A stretch of 64,000 bases of DNA from contig NZ_VIRM01000035.1 in assembly GCF_006874475.1 (NCBI RefSeq), positions 1 to 64,000 on the forward strand, read 5' to 3'. Within the stretch, counting starts at the first letter, position 1; each line of letters opens with the position of its first letter. Source of the DNA: Microbispora hainanensis (lineage in GTDB: Bacteria > Actinomycetota > Actinomycetes > Streptosporangiales > Streptosporangiaceae). The translations under genes and the position numbers were made by a program. Shown piece by piece: positions 50,973 to 60,069 of the stretch. Below the pieces are notes generated by a model. The model ran no database searches. It had not been told where the DNA came from and was given only the letters and a program-made list of their open reading frames with translations.

Positions 50973-51506
50973 TCAGATGTCCCAGTCGAGGGTGGGAGGC
51001 AGGTGGCCTTCGAGGGTGAGCAGCCACCGCTTGGACTCCACGCCCTCGCCGCCGCTGAAGCCGCCGAGCCCGTTGCTCGCGACGACCCGGTGGCACGGCA
51101 CGATGATCGGGATCGGGTTGGCGCCCATGATCGAGCCGATGGCCCGCGCCGGGACCCCCGTGCCGCTGCGCGCCGCCAGCTCCCCGTACGTCACCACCTC
51201 GCCGTACGGGACGGTCGCGAACAGCGTGCCGAGGACCTGCCGCTGCAGCGGCGACATGAGCCGCCAGTCCACCGGCACGCGAAACTCCTTCAGCTCGCCC
51301 CGGAAGTAGGCCGTCAGCTCCTCCCGCGCGGCGGCCGTACGGGCCGGGTCGTCGGCGACGGCCATCCCGAGACGATCGGCGACGTGCTCCCTGAACCGGG
51401 GGCCGTCCTGGAAGTGCGTCGCGACGACCCCGTCTTCGGTGACGGCGGCGACCACGTCGCCCACCTTGGTCGGTACGGCCGCGAACGCCACCGTGCTGCT
51501 GTCCAT
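50973..51506 (-). CDS. ogt: Methylated-DNA-[protein]-cysteine S-methyltransferase
   Basis: This suicide repair protein takes the methyl group from O6-methylguanine. The 177-residue protein has the helix-turn-helix and active-site region VVTYGELAARSGTGVPARAIG, then GANPIPIIVPCHRVVASNGL with the acceptor Cys, and GGFSGGEGVESKRWLL. The N-terminal domain is short and lacks Ada-type zinc-binding cysteines, so it is the Ogt type. ATG at 51506 is chosen, ATG at 51515 is possible. It lies between miaA and the LigB-like gene, and is divergent from the latter. Confidence 0.93.
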   Translation of the reverse strand: MDSSTVAFAAVPTKVGDVVAAVTEDGVVATHFQDGPRFREHVADRLGMAVADDPARTAAAREELTAYFRGELKEFRVPVDWRLMSPLQRQVLGTLFATVPYGEVVTYGELAARSGTGVPARAIGSIMGANPIPIIVPCHRVVASNGLGGFSGGEGVESKRWLLTLEGHLPPTLDWDI

Positions 51507-51548
51507 GCGTCCCATTCTGCGCGCGCCCGGGCGGGGTAGGGTGATCGG

Positions 51549-52256
51549 GTGCTGGTCGCCGCTGCCGTCTGCCCGCATCCTCCGCTGCTCGTCCCGCAGG
51601 TCGCCGGGGCCGCCGCACCCGAACTCGACGATCTTCGCGCGGCCTGCGCCGCGGCGGTCGGCCCGCTTCTGGACGCGCGCGCCGGCGTGCTGGCCGTGGC
51701 CGGCGGCGCGGACGCCACCGCGTCCTTCCCCGGGGACGCCGCGGGGACGCTGCGCCCGTGGGGCCCCGACGTCCGGGTCGGTCCGGGCGATGCCGTCCTG
51801 CCCCTGTCGCTGACGATCGGCCGCTGGCTGCTGGAGCGGGCGCAGGCGTCGTCCGGAGGCGACCTGCCCGCGCTGCGGTTCGAGGCGGTCGGATTCGACG
51901 CCCCAACGGCCGGATGCGCCGCGCTGGGCCGCCGCCTGGCGGACTCGGCGGAGCGGGTGGCGCTGCTGGTGATGGGCGACGGCTCGGCCAGGCGCACCGA
52001 GAAGGCGCCGGGTTACATCCATCCCGGCGCCGTGCCGTACGACGAGACGATCGCCGGCGCGCTCGCCTCGGGCGACGCCGGCCGCCTGCTGGGCCTCGAC
52101 CCCGGCGAGGCGCGGGAGCTGTGGGCGGCGGGCCGCGCGGCCCTCCAGGTCCTCGGCGGCGCGGCGCAGGCGGCGCCCCCGCCCGCCGCCTCCGAGCTGC
52201 TGTATGACGACGCGCCGTACGGCGTGGGCTACTTCGCCGCCCGCTGGGCCTGGTAG
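51549..52256 (+). CDS. LigB/MEMO-like class III extradiol dioxygenase family protein
   Basis: The 235-residue protein starts [19 protein letters not shown], the His-containing PHPPLL motif of the class III extradiol dioxygenase/AMMECR1-linked family, and later has [20 protein letters not shown]. The usual second metal His is not evident, so catalysis is doubtful. Homologues lie between miaA and miaB in many actinobacteria, which suggests an RNA- or fold-related housekeeping role; that is inference. A TAGGGT box six bases before the GTG at 51549 suggests a leaderless mRNA. The end overlaps the convergent rnz gene by 28 bp. Confidence 0.7.
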   Translation: MLVAAAVCPHPPLLVPQVAGAAAPELDDLRAACAAAVGPLLDARAGVLAVAGGADATASFPGDAAGTLRPWGPDVRVGPGDAVLPLSLTIGRWLLERAQASSGGDLPALRFEAVGFDAPTAGCAALGRRLADSAERVALLVMGDGSARRTEKAPGYIHPGAVPYDETIAGALASGDAGRLLGLDPGEARELWAAGRAALQVLGGAAQAAPPPAASELLYDDAPYGVGYFAARWAW

Positions 52257-53179
52257 TCCGCCCGCTTCGGCACGGGGACGCGCATGAGGTCGCGCGCCGT
52301 CACGACGTCCCCCGCGTAGGACTCGCGCACCTCGTCGACGAAGCGCGGCTCGTCCGCGGTCGTGTAGCGCTCGGAGAAGTGGGTGAGCACCAGCCGCCGC
52401 ACCCCGCAGGCCGCCGCGATCCGCCCCGCCTGGGCCGCCGTCAGGTGCCCGTACTGCGCGGCCAGCGCGCTCTCGTCCGACAGGAACGTCGACTCGATCA
52501 CCAGCAGGTCGACGCCGTCGGCCAGGGCGAACGCGCCGTCGCATATCCGGGTGTCCATCACGAAGGCCGCGCTCTGGCCCGGTTTGGGGGCGCTGCACTC
52601 GTCCAGCGTGACGGTCGTGCCGTCCGGCAGCGTGAGCGAGCCGTGCCGCTGTAGCTCCCCGATCATCGGTCCGCGCACGCCCCGCCTGGCCAGTTCCCCG
52701 GGCAGCATGCGGCGTCCGCCCGGCTCGTCCACGCGATAGCCGTACGACTGGACGGGGTGCGACAGCGGCCGCGCGGTCAGCGTCACCGGTCCCGCCGGCC
52801 ACCGGGCCACCTCGCCGGAGACCGGGCGCGGCGCGATCACGTCGGTGTCGGCGAAGGCCGCCGCGTTGCGCAGCCTGCGCCAGTAGCTCTCGCCGCTCGC
52901 GGGGTAGGCCGCCCGCACCTCGTGGGTCACCTTGTCCCTGGCGATCCGCTGGACCACGCCGGGCACCCCCAGGCAGTGGTCGCCGTGGAAGTGCGTGACG
53001 CAGATCCAGGTGATGTCGTGCGCGCTTACCCCGGCGTGCAGCATCTGCCGCTGGGTGCCCTCGCCGGGGTCGAACAGGAACCCCTCGCCGTCCCAGCGCA
53101 GCAGATAACCGTTGTGGTTGCGGTGACGGGTGGGCACCGCGCTGGAGGTGCCGAGGACGACCAGTTCACGAACGGACAC
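52229..53179 (-). CDS. rnz: Ribonuclease Z
   Basis: RNase Z removes the 3' trailer of tRNA precursors. The 316-residue metallo-beta-lactamase-fold protein has [14 protein letters not shown] (metal motif HxHxDH), [26 protein letters not shown] with a metal Asp/Glu and [16 protein letters not shown] with the last His. The start is a GTG at 53179. The length fits the short bacterial form. Its 3' end overlaps the LigB-like gene from the other strand by 28 bp. Confidence 0.93.
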   Translation of the reverse strand: MSVRELVVLGTSSAVPTRHRNHNGYLLRWDGEGFLFDPGEGTQRQMLHAGVSAHDITWICVTHFHGDHCLGVPGVVQRIARDKVTHEVRAAYPASGESYWRRLRNAAAFADTDVIAPRPVSGEVARWPAGPVTLTARPLSHPVQSYGYRVDEPGGRRMLPGELARRGVRGPMIGELQRHGSLTLPDGTTVTLDECSAPKPGQSAAFVMDTRICDGAFALADGVDLLVIESTFLSDESALAAQYGHLTAAQAGRIAAACGVRRLVLTHFSERYTTADEPRFVDEVRESYAGDVVTARDLMRVPVPKRADYQAQRAAK

Positions 53180-53414
53180 ACGGCGATGCTAGGACGTGTC
53201 CGGCACCCGCGGTGTTCCGGGCGGAGACATCGGTCGCACGCGGCCTTTTTGGGCGAATTGCCCCGCTCACCAATATTAGGGGCATTCATTCGCGACAATG
53301 GCCGGCGGCGCATTTGGAGTTCCCGGTAATCGGTGGAACCGCCGCGGGAATTCGTAAGCGGCGGGCAGACTGAGAAATCGGAAACGACTGGCCGCCGCAC
53401 GGAAGATCACGACC
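53180..53414. other. Gap between rnz and the next gene
   Basis: About 235 bp. It has a locally AT-rich patch at 53272-53280 (CAATATTAG) that may belong to a promoter, and a T run at 53247-53251. I find no gene, tRNA or strong hairpin. Confidence 0.35.
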
Positions 53415-54215
53415 TTGCCGGATTTCTCCCCAACCCCGAGGCACCGCCGCGACGGTCATCCCGTCCTCGCCGTGACGGGCGTCATCGGCGTGACCGCCGT
53501 CGCCGGGCTCGGCGTCGTTCTGGCCGTCCTGTCCGGTCAGGCCCCCGCGCCCCCGCCCGCCCGGCCGGTGGCCGTCGACCTGGGCGCCGCGGCCACGCCG
53601 GCACGTCCGGTGCCGGGATCGCCCGCCGCCGATCCCTTCTTCCCGCCGGAAACCGCCCCGCTCGGCCGTGCGTCCGAGCGGCCGGAAACGGAACCGGAAC
53701 GCGCGACCGAGCATCGCGAGGAGACCGGAGAAGCGGTCACGCGAGACGGCGCGGAGAACAATTCGGGAAACGGCCCGGAAAAGGGACAGCCGGCGAAAGA
53801 ACAACCGGTGCGAGAGCAGCGGGCGAGTCGACGCGGCGCACCACCACCCGGTCGAGAGATCGAATCGTCACGGTCGTCCCGGCGCCCCGCCCCGACGGCG
53901 GGCCCCTCCTCGTCGTCCCGCGGCGGCGGAGGCGACTCCACCGACGGCCGGCCCGGGACCGGGGAGGTCCGGCGGCCGCGCCCCGCCCGCATGGCTCCGC
54001 AGGACGCCCGGCAGCAGAGTGCACGCGGCTCCGCGAGCGACGCCCCGGCGGCCGAGACCACGAAAGCCGAGACCACCGCGTCCAAGAGCGCCGCGTCCAA
54101 GGACACGGACCCGTCCGGCGCGGCGAGCACCCGGGTCGAGGACCCCTGCCTGCAGTTCGACGACGAGCTGCGGCGCGCCTACTGCTACGAGGTCCTGCGC
54201 GCCCTCGGCCAGTGA
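53415..54215 (+). CDS. Membrane-anchored low-complexity protein
   Basis: The 266-residue product has one hydrophobic helix near residues 16-40 (VLAVTGVIGVTAVAGLGVVLAVL) and then a long disordered region rich in Pro, Glu, Arg, Ser and Thr with short internal repeats (KAETTASKSAASK). It ends with a conserved-looking EDPCLQFDDELRRAYCYEVL that contains two Cys. Only the two ends look constrained. The start is uncertain (TTG at 53415). The gene lies between rnz and miaB, convergent with the latter. Function unknown; wrong-frame risk is real in such GC-rich low-complexity DNA. Confidence 0.5.
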   Translation: MPDFSPTPRHRRDGHPVLAVTGVIGVTAVAGLGVVLAVLSGQAPAPPPARPVAVDLGAAATPARPVPGSPAADPFFPPETAPLGRASERPETEPERATEHREETGEAVTRDGAENNSGNGPEKGQPAKEQPVREQRASRRGAPPPGREIESSRSSRRPAPTAGPSSSSRGGGGDSTDGRPGTGEVRRPRPARMAPQDARQQSARGSASDAPAAETTKAETTASKSAASKDTDPSGAASTRVEDPCLQFDDELRRAYCYEVLRALGQ

Positions 54216-54251
54216 ACGCCAGCGCCCCGCCCGATGACCCGCTCAGCGGTG

Positions 54252-54269
54252 CGGCCGGTGACCCGGCCG
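54252..54269. terminator. Small hairpin between convergent genes
   Basis: CGGCCGG pairs with CCGGCCG across a TGAC loop, 7 bp, in the 71-bp gap between the membrane-anchored protein gene and miaB. It could serve both as terminator, but lacks T runs. Confidence 0.3.
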
Positions 54270-54286
54270 TCGCCGGGCCTGGGGCG

Positions 54287-55807
54287 TCAGACGGCCGAGC
54301 AGGCGGACGGCTCGGCGGGCAGCGGAGCGGGACGCCCGATGGTGGGCATCCCCAGGTTGACCGCGCTGCCCCGCTGCGGGGCGGCCTGCCGGGTCTCCCA
54401 GGCGTCGCCCGCGCGGGTCCGCCGTACGGACAGGACCTTGTCGGCCACCAGGTGGTGCGGCGCGGCGTAGGTCACCTCCACCGTGACCATGTCGCCGGGG
54501 CGCGCGTCGGCGGCGGCCTCGCCGGCGAGGTGGACGAGGCGGTTGTCGGCCGCGCGGCCGGACAGGCGACGGGTTGCGTCGTCCTTGCGGCCCTCGCCCT
54601 CGGCGACCAGCACTTCCAGGGTGCGGCCGACCTGCTTCTTGTTCTCCTCCCAGGAGATCTCCTCCTGGAGGGCGACCAGGCGCTCGTAGCGCTCCTGGAC
54701 CACGGCCTTGGGCACCTGGTCCTCCATGGTCGCGGCGGGGGTGCCGGGCCGGATGGAGTATTGGAACGTGAACGCGTTGGCGAAGCGCGACTGCCGTACG
54801 ACGTCGAGGGTCTGCTGGAAGTCCTCCTCGGTCTCGCCGGGGAAGCCCACGATGATGTCGGTCGAGATCGCGGCGTCCGGCATCGCGGCCCGGACCCGCT
54901 CGATGATCCCAAGGTAGCGCTCGGACCGGTATGACCGGCGCATGGCCTTGAGGATGCGGTCGGAGCCGGACTGCAGCGGCATGTGCAGCTGGTGCATCAC
55001 GTTCGGCGTCTCGGCCATGGCGGCGATCACGTCGTCGGTGAAGGCGGCCGGGTGGGGCGAGGTGAAGCGGACCCGCTCCAGGCCCTCGATGTCGCCGCAG
55101 GCCCGCAGCAGCTTGCCGAACGCCAGCCGGTCGCCGAACTCCACGCCGTAGGTGTTGACGTTCTGGCCCAGCAGCGTGATCTCCAGGACGCCCTGGTCGA
55201 CGAGTGTGCGCACCTCGTTGAGGATGTCGCCGGGACGGCGGTCCTTCTCCTTGCCCCGCAGCGACGGCACGATGCAGAACGTGCAGGTGTTGTTGCACCC
55301 GACCGAGATCGCCACCCAGGCCGCGTAGGCCGACTCGCGGCGGCTCGGCAGCGTGGAGGGGAAGGTCTCCAGGGACTCCTTGATCTCGACCTGGGCCTCT
55401 TCGGCGATCCGGGCCCGCTCCAGCAGGACCGGCAGCGAGCCGATGTTGTGGGTGCCGAAGACCACGTCCACCCAGGGGGCCCGGCGGACGATCTCGCCCT
55501 GGTCCTTCTGCGCGAGGCACCCGCCGACCGCGATCTGCATGCCCTTGCGGGCCATCTTGATCGGTCTCAGGTGGCCCAGGTTGCCGTAGAGCCGGTTGTC
55601 GGCGTTCTCGCGTACGGCACAGGTGTTGAACACGACGACGTCCGGCGTGTCTCCTTCGGCCGCGCGGACGTATCCGGCGTCCTCCAGCAGCCCGGACAGC
55701 CGCTCCGAGTCGTGCACGTTCATCTGGCAGCCGTAGGTCCGCACCTCGTAGGTCCGGGCCTCGCCTTCGGCGCCCTGGGTCGTCGCAGTCTGTGTGGTCG
55801 CAGTCAT
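54287..55807 (-). CDS. miaB: tRNA-2-methylthio-N6-dimethylallyladenosine synthase
   Basis: MiaB is a radical-SAM enzyme with two iron-sulfur clusters. The 506-residue protein has the N-terminal UPF0004 domain with three cluster Cys ([22 protein letters not shown]), the SAM-cluster motif CNNTCTFC near residue 165, and a C-terminal TRAM domain. The last 25 residues form a divergent tail. ATG at 55807 is the start; the frame further up is noise. In actinobacteria miaB normally neighbours the gluABCD transporter. Here a histidine kinase gene lies between. Confidence 0.95.
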   Translation of the reverse strand: MTATTQTATTQGAEGEARTYEVRTYGCQMNVHDSERLSGLLEDAGYVRAAEGDTPDVVVFNTCAVRENADNRLYGNLGHLRPIKMARKGMQIAVGGCLAQKDQGEIVRRAPWVDVVFGTHNIGSLPVLLERARIAEEAQVEIKESLETFPSTLPSRRESAYAAWVAISVGCNNTCTFCIVPSLRGKEKDRRPGDILNEVRTLVDQGVLEITLLGQNVNTYGVEFGDRLAFGKLLRACGDIEGLERVRFTSPHPAAFTDDVIAAMAETPNVMHQLHMPLQSGSDRILKAMRRSYRSERYLGIIERVRAAMPDAAISTDIIVGFPGETEEDFQQTLDVVRQSRFANAFTFQYSIRPGTPAATMEDQVPKAVVQERYERLVALQEEISWEENKKQVGRTLEVLVAEGEGRKDDATRRLSGRAADNRLVHLAGEAAADARPGDMVTVEVTYAAPHHLVADKVLSVRRTRAGDAWETRQAAPQRGSAVNLGMPTIGRPAPLPAEPSACSAV

Positions 55808-55987
55808 CGCACTACAAGGGTAGGCGCTTCCCCGCCCCCGCCCGTACCGGAACGTCGCACACCCGGCCGCGACCGGGCGGCGATGGCGGACGGTTGCGTG
55901 ACACGCCTCCGGAATGCCGGACGCGGACCGGATCGTGGAGGCGGGGCCGCTGTCATGACCCGGGCTCGCATCCGGCATTACCCAGGC

Positions 55988-56017
55988 TTGTGAAAACAGA
56001 AAGTTTCGTTTTATTGA
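55988..56017 (+). promoter_or_regulatory. Promoter of the histidine kinase gene (leaderless type)
   Basis: TTGTGA (55988-55993) and TATTGA (56012-56017) are 18 bp apart in an unusually AT-rich stretch. The -10 box ends seven bases before the ATG at 56025, which supports that start and a leaderless transcript. Confidence 0.55.
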
Positions 56018-56024
56018 GTCGTTC

Positions 56025-57503
56025 ATGTCTATGTGGTGCCCTTGTGAGGGCACCAGACCAACGCTCCCCACCGATTGGCCCGAAACGATGTCGAACTGGA
56101 ACCGATCATCCATTCTCGTCCGGAGGACGGTCGGTTACTCCATCGTCGCGGCGCTGGTCTGCACCGGGGTCAGCCTGCTCTTCCTCTTCGTCGTGGGCAG
56201 CAGGGACGCCGACGCGGCACGGGCCCGGGTCACCGGGGCGTGGGATCGAACGGTGCCCTTGATCAGGGAGGGATACCTCCCCTCCATGCTGCCGGCGGGC
56301 CAGGACATCGCGCTCCAGGTCCTGGACACGCAGGGACAGGTCGTCGCGTCCACGCCGCAACTCGCGCACAAGCCGCCAATGGCCACCTTCCACGCGCCCA
56401 GCGCGAGCGTGCACGCCGAACGGGTGCTGTGCCCTCCGGCCGGGCTGAAGGGCTGCATGACCGTCTTCTCGTACAAGGTCTATCAGCCGGACGGGCCGTG
56501 GCTCCTTTACGTGGCGGCGCCCACGGTCCCCTGGTTCGGGAACATGGCGGCGCTGTCCTTCGCGATCGGCATGTCCCTGGTCGCGACCGCGATGACGGCC
56601 GCCGGGACCTTCCATGTGGTCAAAAGGGACATGACCGCGGTGGACGCCATCCGCAGGGAGCTGGCGGAGATCACTGCCACCCATCTGCACCGCCGGGTCC
56701 CCGTGGGGTGCGACAACCAGGAAGAGATCAAGCTTCTGGCCGGAACGGTGAACGACACCCTCGACCGGCTCGAAGGCGCGTACAAGCAACTGCGGCAGTT
56801 CACCTCGGACGCCTCGCACGACCTGCGCAACCCCCTCACCGCCATGCGGACGCAGCTCGAAGAGGCCCTCATGCATCCGCACGACACCGACTGGCCGAGG
56901 ACGGCCGGGGCGGTGCTCACCGGTGTGGACCGGCTCCAGGCGATCGTGACCGACCTGCTGACCCTGGCCAGGCTGGACGCCCGCGCCCCCCTCGACCTCA
57001 GTGCGACCGACCTCGGCCGCCTGGTCGGCGAGGAGCTCGACCGCCACGCCTACCGGATGGAGATCGTGCGGGATCTCCGGCTGAACGTGTTCGTCGACTG
57101 CGACCCGCTGCGGATCACCCGCCTCCTGGTGAACCTGCTCGACAACGCCGAACGGCACGCCACCTCACGGATCACCGTCATCGTGCGGGCCGACGGGCCG
57201 ACGGCGACGATGGAGGTCATCGACGACGGCGCCGGGATCGCTCCGGAACACCGGGAACGGGTCTTCGACCGCTTCACCCGGCTGGACGCCTCACGCGACC
57301 GGGACTCCGGGGGGACCGGGCTGGGGCTGGCGATCGCACGGGAGATCGCGGAAGCACACCACGGCACGCTGACCATCCAGGACAGCGAAAGGGGAGCGCG
57401 GTTCGTCCTGCGCCTCCCCGTCCGCGAAGCGCCGCAGACCTCCGGCCGCAGCACGCACGGCGCCGGTCATGCCGGCCTTTTCAGTTTTCCGGTCATTCGC
57501 TGA
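56025..57503 (+). CDS. Sensor histidine kinase without a neighbouring response regulator
   Basis: The 492-residue protein has two membrane helices (about residues 35-58 and 172-197) that enclose an extracytoplasmic sensor of about 110 residues with two Cys (residues 136 and 144). A HAMP linker follows, then the dimerisation helix with the phospho-acceptor His 265 in [12 protein letters not shown], and a full ATPase domain: N-box [14 protein letters not shown]1 [12 protein letters not shown]-box region [11 protein letters not shown] and G2 [10 protein letters not shown]. All motifs are intact. The start at 56025 is favoured by the promoter; ATG 56088 is the alternative. No response regulator gene lies on either side, so its partner is elsewhere. 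The stop codon begins a 20-bp tandem array. Confidence 0.9.
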   Translation: MSMWCPCEGTRPTLPTDWPETMSNWNRSSILVRRTVGYSIVAALVCTGVSLLFLFVVGSRDADAARARVTGAWDRTVPLIREGYLPSMLPAGQDIALQVLDTQGQVVASTPQLAHKPPMATFHAPSASVHAERVLCPPAGLKGCMTVFSYKVYQPDGPWLLYVAAPTVPWFGNMAALSFAIGMSLVATAMTAAGTFHVVKRDMTAVDAIRRELAEITATHLHRRVPVGCDNQEEIKLLAGTVNDTLDRLEGAYKQLRQFTSDASHDLRNPLTAMRTQLEEALMHPHDTDWPRTAGAVLTGVDRLQAIVTDLLTLARLDARAPLDLSATDLGRLVGEELDRHAYRMEIVRDLRLNVFVDCDPLRITRLLVNLLDNAERHATSRITVIVRADGPTATMEVIDDGAGIAPEHRERVFDRFTRLDASRDRDSGGTGLGLAIAREIAEAHHGTLTIQDSERGARFVLRLPVREAPQTSGRSTHGAGHAGLFSFPVIR

Positions 57504-57600
57504 GTTCCCGGCCATCCGACTGAGTTCCCGGCCATCCGACTGAGCTCCCGGCCATCCGACTGAGTTCCCGGTCATCCGATGAGCCGCTCCCGGTCCCGAT
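57481..57600 (+). repeat. 20-bp tandem repeat starting at the histidine kinase stop codon
   Basis: The unit is TGAGTTCCCGGCCATCCGAC. Copies begin at 57501 (its TGA is the gene's stop), 57521, 57541, 57561 (19 bp) and 57580 (more degenerate), with a further TGAG at 57600. The 20 bases before the stop are a sixth, divergent copy. The TGA triplets at 57501, 57521 and 57541 fall in three different frames. Confidence 0.9.
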
Positions 57601-57727
57601 GAGCCCCGTTCCGCCGCCGGCGCCGTGCGGACAAACCAGGACTGATGTCCTGAGCTGCCGGGATGTGATCTATTCGGTACCGCTCCGTTAGTGACGTGGC
57701 GAGGTTGACCCCCCTACGGTTTTGACC

Positions 57728-58483
57728 ATGACGGAGATCAGTGGTTCCGACCCGCTTGTCAGGCTGGAGGGAGTCAACAAGCATTTCGGTCCCCTGCATG
57801 TGCTCAGGGACATCGACCTGAGCGTGGGCCGGGGCGAGGTGGTCGTCGTCATCGGCCCGTCCGGCAGCGGCAAGTCCACGCTGTGCCGGGTGATCAACCG
57901 GCTGGAGACGATCGACACCGGGACCATCGTCTTCGACGGGCGGGAACTGCCCGCGGAGGGCCGGGCCCTGGCCCGCCTGCGGTCCGAGGTCGGGATGGTG
58001 TTCCAGTCCTTCAACCTCTTCTCGCACAAGACGATCCTGGAGAACGTCACGCTCGGCCCAACCAGGGTGCGCAAGGTCGCCCGGCAGCAGGCCGAGCAGC
58101 GGGGCATGGAACTGCTCGAACGGGTCGGCATCGCCACGCAGGCGAGCAAGTATCCCGCCCAGCTTTCCGGCGGCCAGCAGCAGCGCGCGGCCATCGCCCG
58201 CGCGCTGGCGATGGACCCCAAGATGATCCTTTTCGACGAGCCCACTTCGGCCCTCGACCCCGAGATGGTCCAGGAGGTGCTCGACGTGATGACCGGCCTG
58301 GCCAAGGACGGCATGACGATGATGGTCGTGACCCACGAGATGGGTTTCGCCCGCCGGGCCGCCAATCGGATCGTGTTCATGGCCGACGGCCAGATCGTCG
58401 AGGAGGGGTCGCCCTCGGAGTTCTTCACCCAGCCGAGCACCGAGCGCGCCCGCGACTTCCTCTCCAAGATCCTCACTCATTAG
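57728..58483 (+). CDS. gluA: Glutamate ABC transporter ATPase
   Basis: The 251-residue polar amino-acid type ATPase has Walker A GPSGSGKST, Q-loop MVFQSFNLFSHKT, signature LSGGQQQRAAIARAL, Walker B MILFDEPTSALDP and H-loop VTHEMGF. It starts the operon gluA-gluB-gluC-gluD. ATG at 57728 is preferred to the TTG at 57722. With the downstream genes it forms a glutamate/polar amino-acid importer as known from Corynebacterium and Streptomyces. The stop lies 45 bp before the binding-protein gene. Confidence 0.94.
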   Translation: MTEISGSDPLVRLEGVNKHFGPLHVLRDIDLSVGRGEVVVVIGPSGSGKSTLCRVINRLETIDTGTIVFDGRELPAEGRALARLRSEVGMVFQSFNLFSHKTILENVTLGPTRVRKVARQQAEQRGMELLERVGIATQASKYPAQLSGGQQQRAAIARALAMDPKMILFDEPTSALDPEMVQEVLDVMTGLAKDGMTMMVVTHEMGFARRAANRIVFMADGQIVEEGSPSEFFTQPSTERARDFLSKILTH

Positions 58484-58528
58484 ATCCCAGCTCACGACAA
58501 GCTCCACAAGAAGCGAAAGGTGACGCGG

Positions 58529-59362
58529 ATGCGATTCGGAGCCGGCCTGCTCGCGCTGGCCGCCCTGGCCACCGGCCTGACTGCCTGCGGCAACTCCGGT
58601 GCGGACTCGATCGTCGACAAGGCCAAGAACGACAAGAAGCTCGTGGTCGGCGTCAAGATCGACCAGCCGGGCTGGGGGCTGAAGAAGCCCGACGGCAGCT
58701 ACGGCGGATTCGACGTCGAGGTGGCGAGGTACGTCGCCAAGGAACTCGGCGTGCCGGAGAGCGGAATCACGTTCAAGGAGGCCCAGTCGGCCAACCGCGA
58801 GCCGTTCATCCAGCAGGGCCAGGTGGACATGGTCGTCGCGACCTACTCCATCACCGACGAGCGCAAGCAGAAGATCTCCTTCGCCGGGCCCTACCTGGTC
58901 ACCGGACAGGACATCCTCGTCCGCGCCGACGACACCTCGATCACCGGGGTCGACTCCCTCAAGGACAAGAAGGTCTGCGGCGCCCAGGGCTCGTCGTCGC
59001 CGAAGCGGCTCGCCGACAAGTTCGGGCCGGAGTGGGAGTCCAAGAACCTCACCCAGCAGCAGGGATACGGCGCCTGCCTGCCGCTGCTGGAGAACAACCA
59101 GGTCGACGCCATCTCCACGGACGCGACGATCCTCGCCGGGTTCGCCGCCCAGTTCCCCGGCAAGTTCAAGCTGATCGGCCAGCCGTTCAGCGAGGAGCGG
59201 TACGGCATCGGCATCAAGAAGGACGACAAGGCCGGCCGTGACGCGATCAACAACGCCATCGAGAAGTTCTTCAACGACGGCAGCTGGCGCAAGGCCCTCG
59301 ACACCAACCTCGGCGAGTTCGGCAAGTACTTCACCACGCCGCCGTCCGTCGACCGCTACTAG
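58529..59362 (+). CDS. gluB: Glutamate-binding lipoprotein
   Basis: The 277-residue protein has a signal peptide with lipobox LTAC at residue 20, then a family-3 solute-binding domain with GGFDVEVARYVAKELG, the ligand-binding QSANREPFIQQGQVDMVVATYSITDERK, FAGPYLVTGQDILV and YGIGIKKDD. The Arg/Thr residues in the central segment normally hold the amino-acid alpha-carboxylate. The ATG at 58529 is chosen over the GTG at 58520 because GAAAGG stands at a better distance. The gene lies between the ATPase and the permease genes. Confidence 0.93.
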   Translation: MRFGAGLLALAALATGLTACGNSGADSIVDKAKNDKKLVVGVKIDQPGWGLKKPDGSYGGFDVEVARYVAKELGVPESGITFKEAQSANREPFIQQGQVDMVVATYSITDERKQKISFAGPYLVTGQDILVRADDTSITGVDSLKDKKVCGAQGSSSPKRLADKFGPEWESKNLTQQQGYGACLPLLENNQVDAISTDATILAGFAAQFPGKFKLIGQPFSEERYGIGIKKDDKAGRDAINNAIEKFFNDGSWRKALDTNLGEFGKYFTTPPSVDRY

Positions 59363-59397
59363 GACGGCGCGAAAGCGGCACTGAGAGGAGGCCGGCG

Positions 59398-60069
59398 GTG
59401 GAGGCCGTCGTCGACGAGCTTCCCGTCATCCTCGGCGCGTTCTGGCTGACGGTGAAGCTCACGGTGGTCAGCGGGGTGATCTCGCTGGTCTGGGGGATCG
59501 TGCTGGCGGCCATGCGCGTCAGTCCGCTGCCGGTGCTGCGGGCGGCGGGCGCGGTGTACGTCAACGTGCTGCGCAACACGCCCCTCACGCTCATCATCGT
59601 GTTCTGCGGCCTCGGCCTGGGCACGGTGATGAGCGTCCAGTTCTCCCGGGACGACCTGTCGCTCAACAGCTTCTGGCTGTCGATCATCGGGTTGTCCGCC
59701 TACACCTCCGCCTTCGTGTGCGAGGTCGTGAGATCCGGGATCAACACCGTGCCGCTCGGGCAGGCGGAGGCGGCCCGGGCGATCGGGCTGACCTTCCTGC
59801 AGACGCTCCGCCTGGTGATCCTCCCCCAGGCGGTGCGCACGGTCATCGCGCCGCTCGGCAGCCTGCTGAACGCGCTGGTCAAGAACACGACGGTCGCGGC
59901 CGCGATCGGCGTCATGGAGGCGGCGCTGCGGATGAAGAACCTGTTCGACGCCCACGGAGACGCGATCATTCCCATCTTCCTCGGCTTCGCCGCCGGGTTC
60001 GTCGTGCTGACCCTCCCCTTGAACCTGCTGTCCGGCCGGCTGGCCCGGCGCCTGGCGGTGGTCCGATGA
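59398..60069 (+). CDS. gluC: Glutamate ABC transporter permease
   Basis: The 223-residue protein has about five membrane helices and the permease loop GQAEAARAIGLTFLQTLRLVILPQAVR (EAA motif) near residue 120. The GTG at 59398 follows the strong site GAGAGGAGG. It ends in an ATGA overlap with gluD. One of two heterologous permease subunits. Confidence 0.94.
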   Translation: MEAVVDELPVILGAFWLTVKLTVVSGVISLVWGIVLAAMRVSPLPVLRAAGAVYVNVLRNTPLTLIIVFCGLGLGTVMSVQFSRDDLSLNSFWLSIIGLSAYTSAFVCEVVRSGINTVPLGQAEAARAIGLTFLQTLRLVILPQAVRTVIAPLGSLLNALVKNTTVAAAIGVMEAALRMKNLFDAHGDAIIPIFLGFAAGFVVLTLPLNLLSGRLARRLAVVR

